Positions 22,688 through 30,079 of a stretch of 33,702 nucleotides of DNA are shown here, piece by piece. Made by a program: the position numbers and the translations under genes. Numbering within the stretch: the stretch's first letter is position 1; every line of letters starts with the position of its first letter. The stretch comes from JAENVU01 sp031422675 (GTDB lineage Bacteria; Actinomycetota; Acidimicrobiia; IMCC26256; JAENVU01). The notes below the pieces were generated by a model that saw only the letters and a program-made list of their open reading frames with translations, ran no database searches and was not told where the DNA came from. The stretch spans positions 1 through 33,702 of the forward strand of contig JANPMG010000027.1 of NCBI GenBank assembly GCA_031422675.1, read 5' to 3'.

Positions 22688-22736
22688 CGGATTTCGGGAC
22701 CGGATCCACCCTCGGGAGATCCCGGTGGTCGGCCTG

Positions 22737-22742
22737 TACGCT
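22737..22742 (+). promoter_or_regulatory. possible -10 element of a near-leaderless folP message
   Basis: TACGCT (TANNNT pattern) ends nine bases before the folP ATG. No -35 is visible. The same layout, a TANNNT hexamer shortly before the start, recurs at nadB and at the sigma gene. Confidence 0.3.
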
Positions 22743-22751
22743 GGCGAGCTG

Positions 22752-23603
22752 ATGTTTCGCTGGGCGACGATCGCAGGGCCGGTCATGGGTGTGGTCAACG
22801 TCACCCCTGACTCCTTCTCCGACGGTGGGCAGTTCATCGCGCCCGAAGCCGCGATCGCCCACGGGATCGAGCTCGTCGACGCCGGCGCGTCCGTGCTCGA
22901 CATCGGCGGCGAATCGACCCGCCCGGGTGCTGCGCCGGTGGACGTGGGTACCGAGCTCGATCGGGTGATCCCGGTCATCGAAGGGTTGGCCGCTCGCATT
23001 TCGGTTCCGATCAGCATCGACACCACGAAGGCGGCCGTGGCCGAGGCCGCGATTCGCGCCGGTGCGACCATCGTGAACGACGTCTCCGCCGGCGAGGCGG
23101 ACCCCATGATGTTGGCGACGGTGGCCGAGGCCGGAGTGGGCTACGTGGCGATGCACCGGCGCGGTCGGCCCGAAACCATGCAGCACGATCCGCAGTACAC
23201 CGATGTGGTGGCCGAGGTCGTCGAGTATCTGGCCGCACGCCTCGACGCGGCGCGCGCCGCAGGCATCGCCGAGGACGCGCTCATGGCCGATCCGGGCATC
23301 GGGTTCGGCAAGACGATCGACCACAACCTCGCGCTGCTCGCCAGCCTGCCGGACCTGATCTCGGGGGTGGGCGTGCCCGTGCTGGTCGGGACGTCGCGTA
23401 AGTCCTTCCTCGGTCGATTGGTCGACGTGGAGGAGCCGGCGGCGCGCGACGACGCGACGTTGGCCACGGTGGTGTGGGCACTCGAGCGCGGCGCGGCGAT
23501 GGTGCGCGTGCACGATGTGCGGGGAGCAGTTCAGGTGGCAGTCGTGCTGGGTGCATTGGCGCGCGCAACGGTCGCGCGTCGGGAAGTGGTGGAGTCGAGA
23601 TGA
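22752..23603 (+). CDS. folP: dihydropteroate synthase
   Basis: FolP condenses 6-hydroxymethyl-7,8-dihydropterin pyrophosphate with p-aminobenzoate and is the sulfonamide target. Both pterin-binding signatures are present: VMGVVNVTPDSFSDGG near the start and DIGGESTRPGA after it. Further along are SIDTTKAAVAEAAI, IVNDVSAG, MADPGIGFGKTIDHN, VLVGTSRKSFLG and a final VRVHDV. The ATG used gives 283 residues beginning MFRWATIAGP. A GTG at 22725, preceded by GGGAG, would add nine residues and is a fair alternative. The stop overlaps the next start (ATGA). Confidence 0.94.
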   Translation: MFRWATIAGPVMGVVNVTPDSFSDGGQFIAPEAAIAHGIELVDAGASVLDIGGESTRPGAAPVDVGTELDRVIPVIEGLAARISVPISIDTTKAAVAEAAIRAGATIVNDVSAGEADPMMLATVAEAGVGYVAMHRRGRPETMQHDPQYTDVVAEVVEYLAARLDAARAAGIAEDALMADPGIGFGKTIDHNLALLASLPDLISGVGVPVLVGTSRKSFLGRLVDVEEPAARDDATLATVVWALERGAAMVRVHDVRGAVQVAVVLGALARATVARREVVESR

Positions 23604-24145
23604 CGACGTTGCGGGGACGCTGGGCCCAGGGGCTCGAGCCGCGAATGTTCAGTTGGATCATCAAGGATCGGCTGGCGGCGTCCGAGCGGCCGGGCGGGTT
23701 TGCGCGGAATCACCGCAAGATCCGACGCCAGGAAGAGCTGATCTGGCTGGCCCAGAACGGGTTCACGCGAGTGATCTCGTTGCTCGACTCGCCGCACAAT
23801 CTCCACGCGTACGGCGAGGCCGGTATCGCGTGCGAACACGTGCCGATCGGCCGTCACGACGAACTCGGCGACCGGTTGCCGAGCATCTACGAGTCGATCG
23901 CGCGCCGCCTCGACCTGCCCGAAGAGCGGTTGCTCGTCCACCACGAGGAGTTCGGCGACCGACTCATCGGTGTCCTCGCCGGCTACTTGCTCTACGCCGG
24001 GTTGGTGGACGAAGGTCCCCACGCCACACTCCTCATCGAGCGTCTCACCGGACGGGAACTCGGCGCGGTCGGTCGGGAGATCGTGTCGGTCACCGTGGCC
24101 GAAGGCATTGTCCGGGGTCGCGTCCCGCGGGTCGCAGGCGCCTGA
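23600..24145 (+). CDS. phosphatase-like protein in the folate operon with the catalytic Cys replaced by His
   Basis: This 181-residue protein has the layout of a dual-specificity or tyrosine phosphatase: an FTRVISLLDSPHN strand and turn, AGIACEHVPIGRHDELGD where the general-acid loop would be, and LLVHHEEFGDRLIGVLAGYLL, which aligns with the VHC-x5-R P-loop and its helix. The Cys of that loop is His115 (codon CAC) while Arg121 is kept, so the usual cysteine chemistry is impossible. It may be a pseudophosphatase, a phosphate-binding protein or a metal-dependent variant. It lies between folP and folB, with an ATGA overlap before it and no gap after it, so a folate-linked role is likely. The specific function is unknown. 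The family placement is by motif reading only. Confidence 0.7.
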   Translation: MTTLRGRWAQGLEPRMFSWIIKDRLAASERPGGFARNHRKIRRQEELIWLAQNGFTRVISLLDSPHNLHAYGEAGIACEHVPIGRHDELGDRLPSIYESIARRLDLPEERLLVHHEEFGDRLIGVLAGYLLYAGLVDEGPHATLLIERLTGRELGAVGREIVSVTVAEGIVRGRVPRVAGA

Positions 24146-24496
24146 GTGGACACCATCCTCGTCACGGGGCTCGAGATCCTCGGCGTCCACGGGGTCCTGC
24201 CCGAGGAGCAGACACGCGCGCAGCCGTTCTCCGTCGATCTCGAACTCGCCACCGATCTCGGCCCGGCCGGCGTGTCCGACGATCTGGTGGACACGATCGA
24301 TTACGGCGCCGTCATCGACGCGGTGGTCCGCGTGGTGCAGACCGAGCGTTACCAACTCCTCGAACGGTTGGCCGCGCGCATCGCCGCGGTGTGTCGCGAG
24401 GATTCTCGCGTGACCGGGGCCACCGTCACCGTCCGCAAGCTCCGTCCCCCAGTGCCGGCATCGATCCAATCCGTCGGTGTGCGCGTCTCGACGTGA
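24146..24496 (+). CDS. folB: dihydroneopterin aldolase
   Basis: FolB cleaves 7,8-dihydroneopterin to 6-hydroxymethyl-7,8-dihydropterin and glycolaldehyde. Family features: GLEILGVHGVLPEEQTRAQPFSVDLEL at the N-terminus with the active-site Glu, DTIDYGAVIDAVVRVV, the YQLLERLAARIA segment with a conserved Glu, and VTVRKLRPPVP with the catalytic Lys. Length (116) is typical. The GTG start is immediately after the previous stop, and the stop overlaps folK as GTGA. Confidence 0.94.
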   Translation: MDTILVTGLEILGVHGVLPEEQTRAQPFSVDLELATDLGPAGVSDDLVDTIDYGAVIDAVVRVVQTERYQLLERLAARIAAVCREDSRVTGATVTVRKLRPPVPASIQSVGVRVST

Positions 24497-24990
24497 TTCG
24501 CGCCTTCCTCGCGCTCGGCTCCAACCTCGGTGACCGTCACGCGCACCTGCAGGCGGCGGTCGAGTTCCTGCATCGATCGCCGGGGCTGCGTGTGCGGGCG
24601 GTGTCGTCGGTGTACGAGACGGATCCCGTCGGCGGACCGGTTCAGGACGACTTCCTCAACGCGGTGGTCGAGGTGGCGACGAGTGCGACTCCCCACGAAC
24701 TCCTCGCGGTGGCGCAGCAGGCCGAAGCGGCGGCGGGTCGCGTCCGGACCGAACACTGGGGGCCTCGCACCCTCGATGTGGACGTCGTGCTGATCGATGG
24801 CGTTGAGCTCGACGATCCGGATCTCACGATTCCTCATCCCCGGTGGCGCGAGCGCGGGTTCGTCCTCGCGCCGATGCACGATCTCGATCCCACCCTCGTC
24901 GACGCCCCGGCCGACGGTGGGGCCGACGGTGGGGCCGACGGTTGGGCCGGTGTCCGGCGCGCCGGGGTCGATCTGGCGATGCCCACATGA
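24493..24990 (+). CDS. folK: 2-amino-4-hydroxy-6-hydroxymethyldihydropteridine pyrophosphokinase
   Basis: FolK transfers pyrophosphate from ATP to hydroxymethyldihydropterin, giving the FolP substrate. Motifs are LALGSNLGDR, SSVYETDPVGGPVQDDFLNAV, GPRTLDVDVVLIDG (the two metal-binding Asp) and IPHPRWRERGFVLAPMHDLDP. Length is 165 residues. Near the C-terminus a threefold ADGG repeat is inserted at the end of the domain. The GTG start overlaps folB, and the stop overlaps the next start (ATGA). Confidence 0.94.
   Translation: MIRAFLALGSNLGDRHAHLQAAVEFLHRSPGLRVRAVSSVYETDPVGGPVQDDFLNAVVEVATSATPHELLAVAQQAEAAAGRVRTEHWGPRTLDVDVVLIDGVELDDPDLTIPHPRWRERGFVLAPMHDLDPTLVDAPADGGADGGADGWAGVRRAGVDLAMPT
24910..24945 (+). 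repeat. 12-base tandem repeat, three copies, inside folK
   Basis: GCCGACGGTGGG is repeated three times (the last copy ends TTGG). It encodes ADGG units near the C-terminus of FolK and keeps the frame. Confidence 0.88.
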
Positions 24991-25787
24991 GCGGCCCCGG
25001 ATCCTTCGCCGTGATCGGCCCCGGACGCGCCGGTACCGCGCTCGCCGCGGGACTGATCGACCGGGGCTGGACATTGGTCGGTGTTGCTGGCCGTGAACCG
25101 GATTCACCGTCGGCGATCGCGGCGGCCGATCGGTTCGCCACCGTGGTCGGGTCGGCCGATGAGATTGTGGCCGATGCAGCCCTCGTGGTGATCGCCACCC
25201 CGGATCGAGTGATCACCACGGTCGCCGAGTCCATCGCGGAGTTGGTCGCGCCGTCGGCGCTGGTCATCCACCTTTCGGGTGCAACCCCCCTCGTGGCGCT
25301 GGATGCGGTGGTCGCACGGATCGGTGCCCTGCACCCGTTGCAAACCTTCCCGGGGGTGGAGACGCCCGCATCGATCTTCGACGGAGTGTGGTGTGCCACC
25401 GCCGGAGATCCGGAGGTGGAAGAGATCGCGACGTCACTCGGCATGCAACCGTTTCCGGTGCTCGACGCGGATCGCGCGACGTATCACGCGGGGGCGTGCA
25501 TCGCGAGCAACCACCTCGTGGCTCTGATGGCACAGATGGCGGCCGTCACCGATGTACCGCTCGCCGCCTTCGTCCCGTTGATGCGCGCCGCGCTGGACAA
25601 CGCCGCCGTGCTCGGTCCCGCCGCCGCGCTCACCGGACCCGTCGCGCGCGGCGACTCCGAGACCGTGAGTCGGCACATCGAGGCGCTGCCGAAGCCGGAG
25701 CGCGCGGCGTACGTGGCCCTGGCGCGGCGAGCGGCGGTGCTCGCGGGTCGAGATCCGGACGCGGACTTCGACGGGCTGCACGCGTGA
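24987..25787 (+). CDS. Rossmann-like and DUF2520 domain protein, possible oxidoreductase of pantothenate synthesis
   Basis: A 266-residue protein with a nucleotide-binding N-terminus (FAVIGPGRAGTALAAGLIDRG), a strand ALVVIATPD, VIHLSGATPL, and GALHPLQTFPG, the hallmark of the Rossmann plus DUF2520 family. A helical C-terminal domain follows with YHAGACIASNHLVALM. The architecture is that of 6-phosphogluconate-dehydrogenase-like reductases. It sits directly before panC with four-base overlaps on both sides. No panE is present here, so it could be the ketopantoate reductase. That is an inference from position; alternative non-PanE ketopantoate reductases are known, for example PanG of Francisella. 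The substrate is not shown by the sequence. Confidence 0.87.
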   Translation: MSGPGSFAVIGPGRAGTALAAGLIDRGWTLVGVAGREPDSPSAIAAADRFATVVGSADEIVADAALVVIATPDRVITTVAESIAELVAPSALVIHLSGATPLVALDAVVARIGALHPLQTFPGVETPASIFDGVWCATAGDPEVEEIATSLGMQPFPVLDADRATYHAGACIASNHLVALMAQMAAVTDVPLAAFVPLMRAALDNAAVLGPAAALTGPVARGDSETVSRHIEALPKPERAAYVALARRAAVLAGRDPDADFDGLHA

Positions 25788-26707
25788 GGATCGTCGACAC
25801 GATCGCCGAGATCCGAGCCGCGTGTGACGCCGCGCGCCGGCGCGGGTCGAGCGTGGGCTTCGTTCCGACCATGGGTTTCTTCCACGCAGGTCACCGCTCG
25901 CTCATGGAGGCGGCGCGTCGTGACAACGACCTCGTGGTGGTGTCGCACTTTGTGAACCCCACGCAGTTCGGTCCCACCGAGGACTTGGCTGCGTACCCGC
26001 GCGACATCGAGGCCGATGCTGCGCTCGCGGCTGGCGCCGGCGTCGACCTTCTCTTCATGCCGACGGTCGCCGAGATGTATCCGCGGGGCGCGCCGCGCAC
26101 GACGGTTCACGTGGCCGAACTGACCGCGGGCATGTGCGGCGCCGCCCGCCCGACCCACTTCGACGGCGTCACCACGGTGGTGGCCAAACTGTTCACGATC
26201 GTCGGTTCCTCGCGTGCGTACTTCGGTCGGAAGGACTTTCAGCAACTCGCGGTCGTGCGCCGGATGATCGCGGATCTGGACCTCCCGGTCGAGGTGGTGG
26301 GATGCCCGCTCGTGCGGGAGTCCGACGGCCTTGCGCTCTCCAGCCGGAACGCCTATCTCACGCCGGCCGAGCGCGCCGCCGCGCCCCGGCTCTACGGCTC
26401 GCTCGTGCTGGGCGCCGAGATGGTCAGGGCCGGTGCGCGTGACAGCGCCGCGATCATCGCGGCGATCAGGGCCGCCGTGGCTCCGGAACCGGCGCTGGAG
26501 CTCGAGTACGTCGAGGTGCGTGATTCCGAAACCTTGGATGCGCTCGATCGCCTCAGTGATTCGTTCGTGATCGGCGTGGCCGCGCGCGTCGGGCGGGCGC
26601 GCCTGATCGACAACATGGTGCTCGAGATCGACGGTGACGCGGTGGCCGTGGATGCGGGCGTGTGCGTGCCGCCGTCGAACGGGCCCGCACCGGCCGTCAA
26701 CCCATAG
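25784..26707 (+). CDS. panC: pantothenate synthetase (pantoate-beta-alanine ligase)
   Basis: PanC joins pantoate and beta-alanine using ATP. The nucleotidyltransferase motif is VPTMGFFHAGHRSLM (HAGH corresponds to HIGH). The family also shows FVNPTQFGPTEDLAAYPRD, HFDGVTTVVAKLF, YFGRKDFQQLAVV and SDGLALSSRNAYLTPAER with the KMSKS-like loop. The 307 residues include a Pro-rich tail of about 20. The GTG start overlaps the DUF2520 gene (GTGA). Only 11 bases separate it from nadB, so panD, which often lies there, is absent. Confidence 0.94.
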   Translation: MRIVDTIAEIRAACDAARRRGSSVGFVPTMGFFHAGHRSLMEAARRDNDLVVVSHFVNPTQFGPTEDLAAYPRDIEADAALAAGAGVDLLFMPTVAEMYPRGAPRTTVHVAELTAGMCGAARPTHFDGVTTVVAKLFTIVGSSRAYFGRKDFQQLAVVRRMIADLDLPVEVVGCPLVRESDGLALSSRNAYLTPAERAAAPRLYGSLVLGAEMVRAGARDSAAIIAAIRAAVAPEPALELEYVEVRDSETLDALDRLSDSFVIGVAARVGRARLIDNMVLEIDGDAVAVDAGVCVPPSNGPAPAVNP

Positions 26708-26710
26708 GCT
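26705..26710 (+). promoter_or_regulatory. possible -10 element directly before nadB
   Basis: TAGGCT ends eight bases before the nadB ATG, overlapping the panC stop. There is no Shine-Dalgarno sequence for nadB, so a leaderless start is possible, but no -35 match is visible. Confidence 0.28.
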
Positions 26711-26718
26711 CCGCCGCC

Positions 26719-28281
26719 ATGGATCTCCTGGTGCTGGGCAGCGGCATTGCCGGTTTGTCGGCTGCGATCCACGCGGCCCAGCGCGGGTGGACCGTCGGTG
26801 TGGTCACCAAAGGCGAGCTGGTCACGTCGGCGACTCGGTATGCGCAGGGTGGCGTGGCCGCGGTGCTCGGCGATCCCGACACGACCGAACTCCATCAGAC
26901 CGACACGCTCGTTGCCGGCGCGGGGCTCTGCGACATCGACGCGGTGCACATCCTTGTGACCGAGGGGCCGGCGCGGGTGCGGGAACTGATGGAACTCGGG
27001 GCCCGGTTCGACGAGACCAACGGCGTGCTCGCGCTCGCCATCGAGGGTGGACACTCCTTGCCGCGCGTGGTGCATGCGGGTGGCGACGCGACCGGCGCGG
27101 AGATCGAACGGGCCCTCGCGGACGCGGTGCATGCGCTGCCCAACATCGACGTGCGGGAGCGATGCTTCAGCGTCGACGTCATCGTGGAGGCGGGTCGGTG
27201 TGTGGGCATCCACGCGCTGGATCCCACCGGCCGGCCGATGGAGATCCGGGCCCGACACACGGTCCTCGCCACCGGTGGTGCCGGTCAGCTCTTCTCGGTG
27301 ACAACGAACCCGCCGGTGTCGACGGGTGACGGTATTGCGATGGCATTGCGTGCGGGCGTGTCCGTGGCCGACGTCGAGTTCATGCAGTTCCACCCCACCG
27401 CGCTCGACCATCCGAGCATGCCCCGGCCGCTGTTGTCCGAAGCGCTGCGGGGTGACGGCGCAGTGCTGCGCGACGAGCACGGCGTGCAGTTCATGGTGGG
27501 CGAACATCCGTTGGCGGACCTCGCGCCACGCGACGTCGTGGCGCGGGCCATCGCGCGACGGCTCGTCGACCACAATCTGGCGCACCTCTGGTTGGACACC
27601 ACCGCGATCGAAAACTTTCCCGATCGGTTCCCCACCATCTGGGCATCGGCGCAATCGGTCGGCCTCGATCCGCGCGTGGATCTCCTCCCCGTCGCCCCGG
27701 CGGCGCATTACCTCTCGGGCGGCATCGCAACGGACCTGGACGGCGCGTCCACGATGCCGGGTCTCTGGTCGTGCGGTGAGGCCGCGTGTTCCGGGGTGCA
27801 CGGTGCGAATCGGTTGGCGTCGAACTCGCTCCTGGACGGATTGGTGTTCGCGCCGCGCATCGTCGAGGCGATCGCGGCGGGGAAGGACGCACCGGAGGCG
27901 ACGGGCGTGTTGCGCGGCGCGCCGATCGAGGTTCTCGCGATCAACGAGGTGCCGGCGCGTCCCGAAGGCGCCATGTCACTCGGAACGTTGCAGGCGACCA
28001 TGACCGCCGGTGCCGGGGTGTTGCGCGACGCCGACAGTCTTGAGACGTGTGCTCGACGCGTGGCCGTCGACGTCGCTGCGCACGACGCCGCCGGTTTCGA
28101 GTTGCGCAATCTCTTGACCGTGGCCCGGGCGCTGGTGGCATCAGCTCTCGCCCGCGAGGAGAGCCGGGGTACGCACACGCGGCTGGATTTCCCCGAGCCG
28201 TCCGCGGATCTCGTCGGCCGGTTCTTCGGTGCCGGCGAAACGCCGATGTTCGTTCCGCTGCCGGCGGAGGTGTCGGCGTGA
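26719..28281 (+). CDS. nadB: L-aspartate oxidase
   Basis: NadB is the FAD enzyme that oxidises aspartate to iminoaspartate, the first step of de novo NAD synthesis. Motifs: FAD loop VLGSGIAGLSAAIHAA, RYAQGGVAAVL, HAGGDATGAEI, VLATGGAGQLF, VEFMQFHPTAL, GGIATDLDGASTMPGLWSCGEAACSGVHGANRLASNSLLD (read as consecutive family blocks), and the catalytic EESRGTHTRLDFP near the end. Length (520) is usual. The ATG gives the dinucleotide loop at the very N-terminus; upstream in-frame starts lie inside panC. nadA is not in the window. The stop overlaps nadC (GTGA). Confidence 0.94.
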   Translation: MDLLVLGSGIAGLSAAIHAAQRGWTVGVVTKGELVTSATRYAQGGVAAVLGDPDTTELHQTDTLVAGAGLCDIDAVHILVTEGPARVRELMELGARFDETNGVLALAIEGGHSLPRVVHAGGDATGAEIERALADAVHALPNIDVRERCFSVDVIVEAGRCVGIHALDPTGRPMEIRARHTVLATGGAGQLFSVTTNPPVSTGDGIAMALRAGVSVADVEFMQFHPTALDHPSMPRPLLSEALRGDGAVLRDEHGVQFMVGEHPLADLAPRDVVARAIARRLVDHNLAHLWLDTTAIENFPDRFPTIWASAQSVGLDPRVDLLPVAPAAHYLSGGIATDLDGASTMPGLWSCGEAACSGVHGANRLASNSLLDGLVFAPRIVEAIAAGKDAPEATGVLRGAPIEVLAINEVPARPEGAMSLGTLQATMTAGAGVLRDADSLETCARRVAVDVAAHDAAGFELRNLLTVARALVASALAREESRGTHTRLDFPEPSADLVGRFFGAGETPMFVPLPAEVSA

Positions 28282-29144
28282 CGGGGTTCCAACGCGACTT
28301 CGATCCGCCGCCGGTCGGGTTGCGCACGCTCGTGACGCGCGCCCTCGAAGAGGATCTCGGCTTGCTCGGGGACCTGACGTCGATCGCAACGATTCCCGAG
28401 GACGCGACCGCCACGGCGAACGTCGTGGCCCGCCGCTACGGCGTACTGGCCGGCACCGCGGCGGCGAGCGAAGTGTTCCGTCAGGTGGACCCGAGTGTCG
28501 CGTTGGAGTGGCGAGCCGCCGACGGTGATGTCATCGAGGACGACCAGGTGCTCGCGACCGTCGGCGGCAACCTCCGATCGATTCTCGCCGCCGAACGCAG
28601 CGCGTTGAATCTGCTCCAGCATGCGTCGGGCATCGCCACCCTGACCCGGGAGTACGTCCAGGCCGCGGAGGGCCGGGCTCGGGTTCGGGACACCCGCAAG
28701 ACGCTTCCGGGCCTGCGGGCGATCGAGAAGGCGGCGGTCCGCGCCGGTGGCGGGTTCAACCACCGCGAGTGTCTGAGCGATGCGGTCCTGATCAAGGACA
28801 ACCATCTTGCGTTCATGGATCTCACGGCGGCGGTCGAGCGGGCCAAGGTGCGGTGGCCCGGGCGGACCGTGGAGGTGGAGTGCGACACGATGGCGCAGGT
28901 GCTCGAGGCCGTCGCCGCCGGTGCCGATCTGATCCTGTTGGACAACATGGCGCCCGAGGCCGTGCGCGCCGCGGTGACGAACGTCGACGGCATGGTGCCG
29001 CTCGAGGTGTCGGGCGGCGTCACGTTCGAGACGATTCGTGAGTACGCCGCCACCGGCGCGGACTTCATCTCGGTCGGTGCGCTCACCCACAGCGCGCCCG
29101 CGCTCGACATCGCGCTCGACGTCATCCCCGCACAGAAGGGCTGA
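28278..29144 (+). CDS. nadC: nicotinate-nucleotide pyrophosphorylase (quinolinate phosphoribosyltransferase)
   Basis: NadC converts quinolinate and PRPP to nicotinate mononucleotide. Family blocks: ALEEDLGLLGDLTS near the N-terminus, AERSALNLLQHASGIAT, DTRKTLPGLRAIEKAAVRAGGG and NHRECLSDAVLIKDNHL (phosphate-binding and catalytic Lys/Arg), VEVECDTM, LILLDNM, and EVSGGVTFETIREYAATGADFISVGALTHS. Length is 288. It starts with a GTG overlapping nadB, and coaX follows seven bases after the stop. Confidence 0.95.
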   Translation: MTGFQRDFDPPPVGLRTLVTRALEEDLGLLGDLTSIATIPEDATATANVVARRYGVLAGTAAASEVFRQVDPSVALEWRAADGDVIEDDQVLATVGGNLRSILAAERSALNLLQHASGIATLTREYVQAAEGRARVRDTRKTLPGLRAIEKAAVRAGGGFNHRECLSDAVLIKDNHLAFMDLTAAVERAKVRWPGRTVEVECDTMAQVLEAVAAGADLILLDNMAPEAVRAAVTNVDGMVPLEVSGGVTFETIREYAATGADFISVGALTHSAPALDIALDVIPAQKG

Positions 29145-29151
29145 ATCGCGA

Positions 29152-29919
29152 ATGTTGTTGGCGATCGACACCGGCAACACCCAGACCGTGATCGGTCTGT
29201 TCGACAACGGCGAGCTCGTCGACCATTGGCGGATCGCGACGGTGGCGTCGCGCACGTCGGATGAACTCGCGTTGATGATCCAACAGTTCCTCGGGTTCCA
29301 CGGCTTCTCGTTCGACGATCAGGTGACCGGGGTGGTCATTTGCTCCGGCGTCCCGAGCGTGACCGGCGCGCTGCGGGAGATGACGGCGCGCTACTTCGGG
29401 TTCGACGCGCTCGTGGTGGAACCCGGGATCCGGACCGGGATGCCGATCCTCTACGACAATCCGAAGGAGGTGGGCCCCGATCGCATCGCCGACGCCGTCG
29501 GTGCCTTCGACCGTTACGGCGGGCCCACGATCGTCGTCGATTTCGGGACCGCGAACACGGTCGAGGCGATCAGTGCGAAGGGTGAGTACCTCGGGGGTGC
29601 GATCTTTCCGGGCGTCGAGATCTCGATGGAGGCGCTGTTCGGGCGGGCCGCCGCGTTGCGCAAGGTCGAGCTGGTGCCGCCGCGGAACGTGATCGGCAAG
29701 TCCACGGTCGAGTCGATCCAATCCGGCTTGCTCTACGGATTCAGTGGGCAGGTGGACGCGATCGTGAACCGCTTCATGCGCGAGCTCGGTGAGTGCACGG
29801 TCGTGGCGACGGGCGGTCTCGCCGAACTGATCATGCCGTTCTCGGAGACGATCCAACACCACGAACCGTGGCTGACCCTGGAGGGACTCCGCATCATCTT
29901 CGAACGAAACGCCGGCTGA
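29152..29919 (+). CDS. coaX: type III pantothenate kinase
   Basis: CoaX phosphorylates pantothenate at the first step of CoA synthesis and, unlike CoaA, is not feedback inhibited by CoA. The ASKHA-fold motifs are present: LLAIDTGNTQTVIGLF (phosphate 1), GPDRIADAVGA, VVDFGTANTVEAI (phosphate 2 region), GGAIFPGVEISMEAL and VVATGGLAELI. Length is 255. The kinase closes a cluster that makes both pantothenate and NAD. It is the last gene of the compact plus-strand run; 160 bases without a gene follow. Confidence 0.94.
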   Translation: MLLAIDTGNTQTVIGLFDNGELVDHWRIATVASRTSDELALMIQQFLGFHGFSFDDQVTGVVICSGVPSVTGALREMTARYFGFDALVVEPGIRTGMPILYDNPKEVGPDRIADAVGAFDRYGGPTIVVDFGTANTVEAISAKGEYLGGAIFPGVEISMEALFGRAAALRKVELVPPRNVIGKSTVESIQSGLLYGFSGQVDAIVNRFMRELGECTVVATGGLAELIMPFSETIQHHEPWLTLEGLRIIFERNAG

Positions 29920-29943
29920 TCGCAGAAACGCACTGACTCACCC

Positions 29944-29972
29944 CAGGCATCGGCGCGCTTCAGGCATCGGCG
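29944..29972 (+). repeat. 12-base direct repeat upstream of the SDR gene
   Basis: CAGGCATCGGCG occurs at 29944 and 29961, 17 bases apart, about 50-75 bases upstream of the promoter candidate. It could be a pair of half-sites for a regulator, or a chance duplication. Confidence 0.5.
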
Positions 29973-30018
29973 GCACCGGTCGAAAAGGCAGGGATCGACG
30001 GACGTCGCGGCGCGCACC

Positions 30019-30075
30019 ATGACCGCATCGCAGCCGGATCCGCCATACTGGGCGGCTCGCTCCGGACCAGAGGGG
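30019..30075 (+). promoter_or_regulatory. candidate promoter and strong ribosome site of the SDR/PlsC-like pair
   Basis: ATGACC (30019-30024) and CATACT (30044-30049) each match four of six consensus bases and are 19 bases apart. AGAGGGG (30069-30075), four bases before the ATG, is one of the best Shine-Dalgarno sequences in the window. Confidence 0.4.
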
Positions 30076-30079
30076 TTTC

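Noticed and set aside
26392..29255. Two long minus-strand open frames across panC, nadB and nadC
   Set aside because: They mirror three fully recognisable enzymes and show no family features of their own.
29920..30079. Possible tRNA or small gene in the 160-base gap after coaX
   Set aside because: No cloverleaf arms or coding frame with a start and ribosome site were found; only a direct repeat and a promoter candidate.
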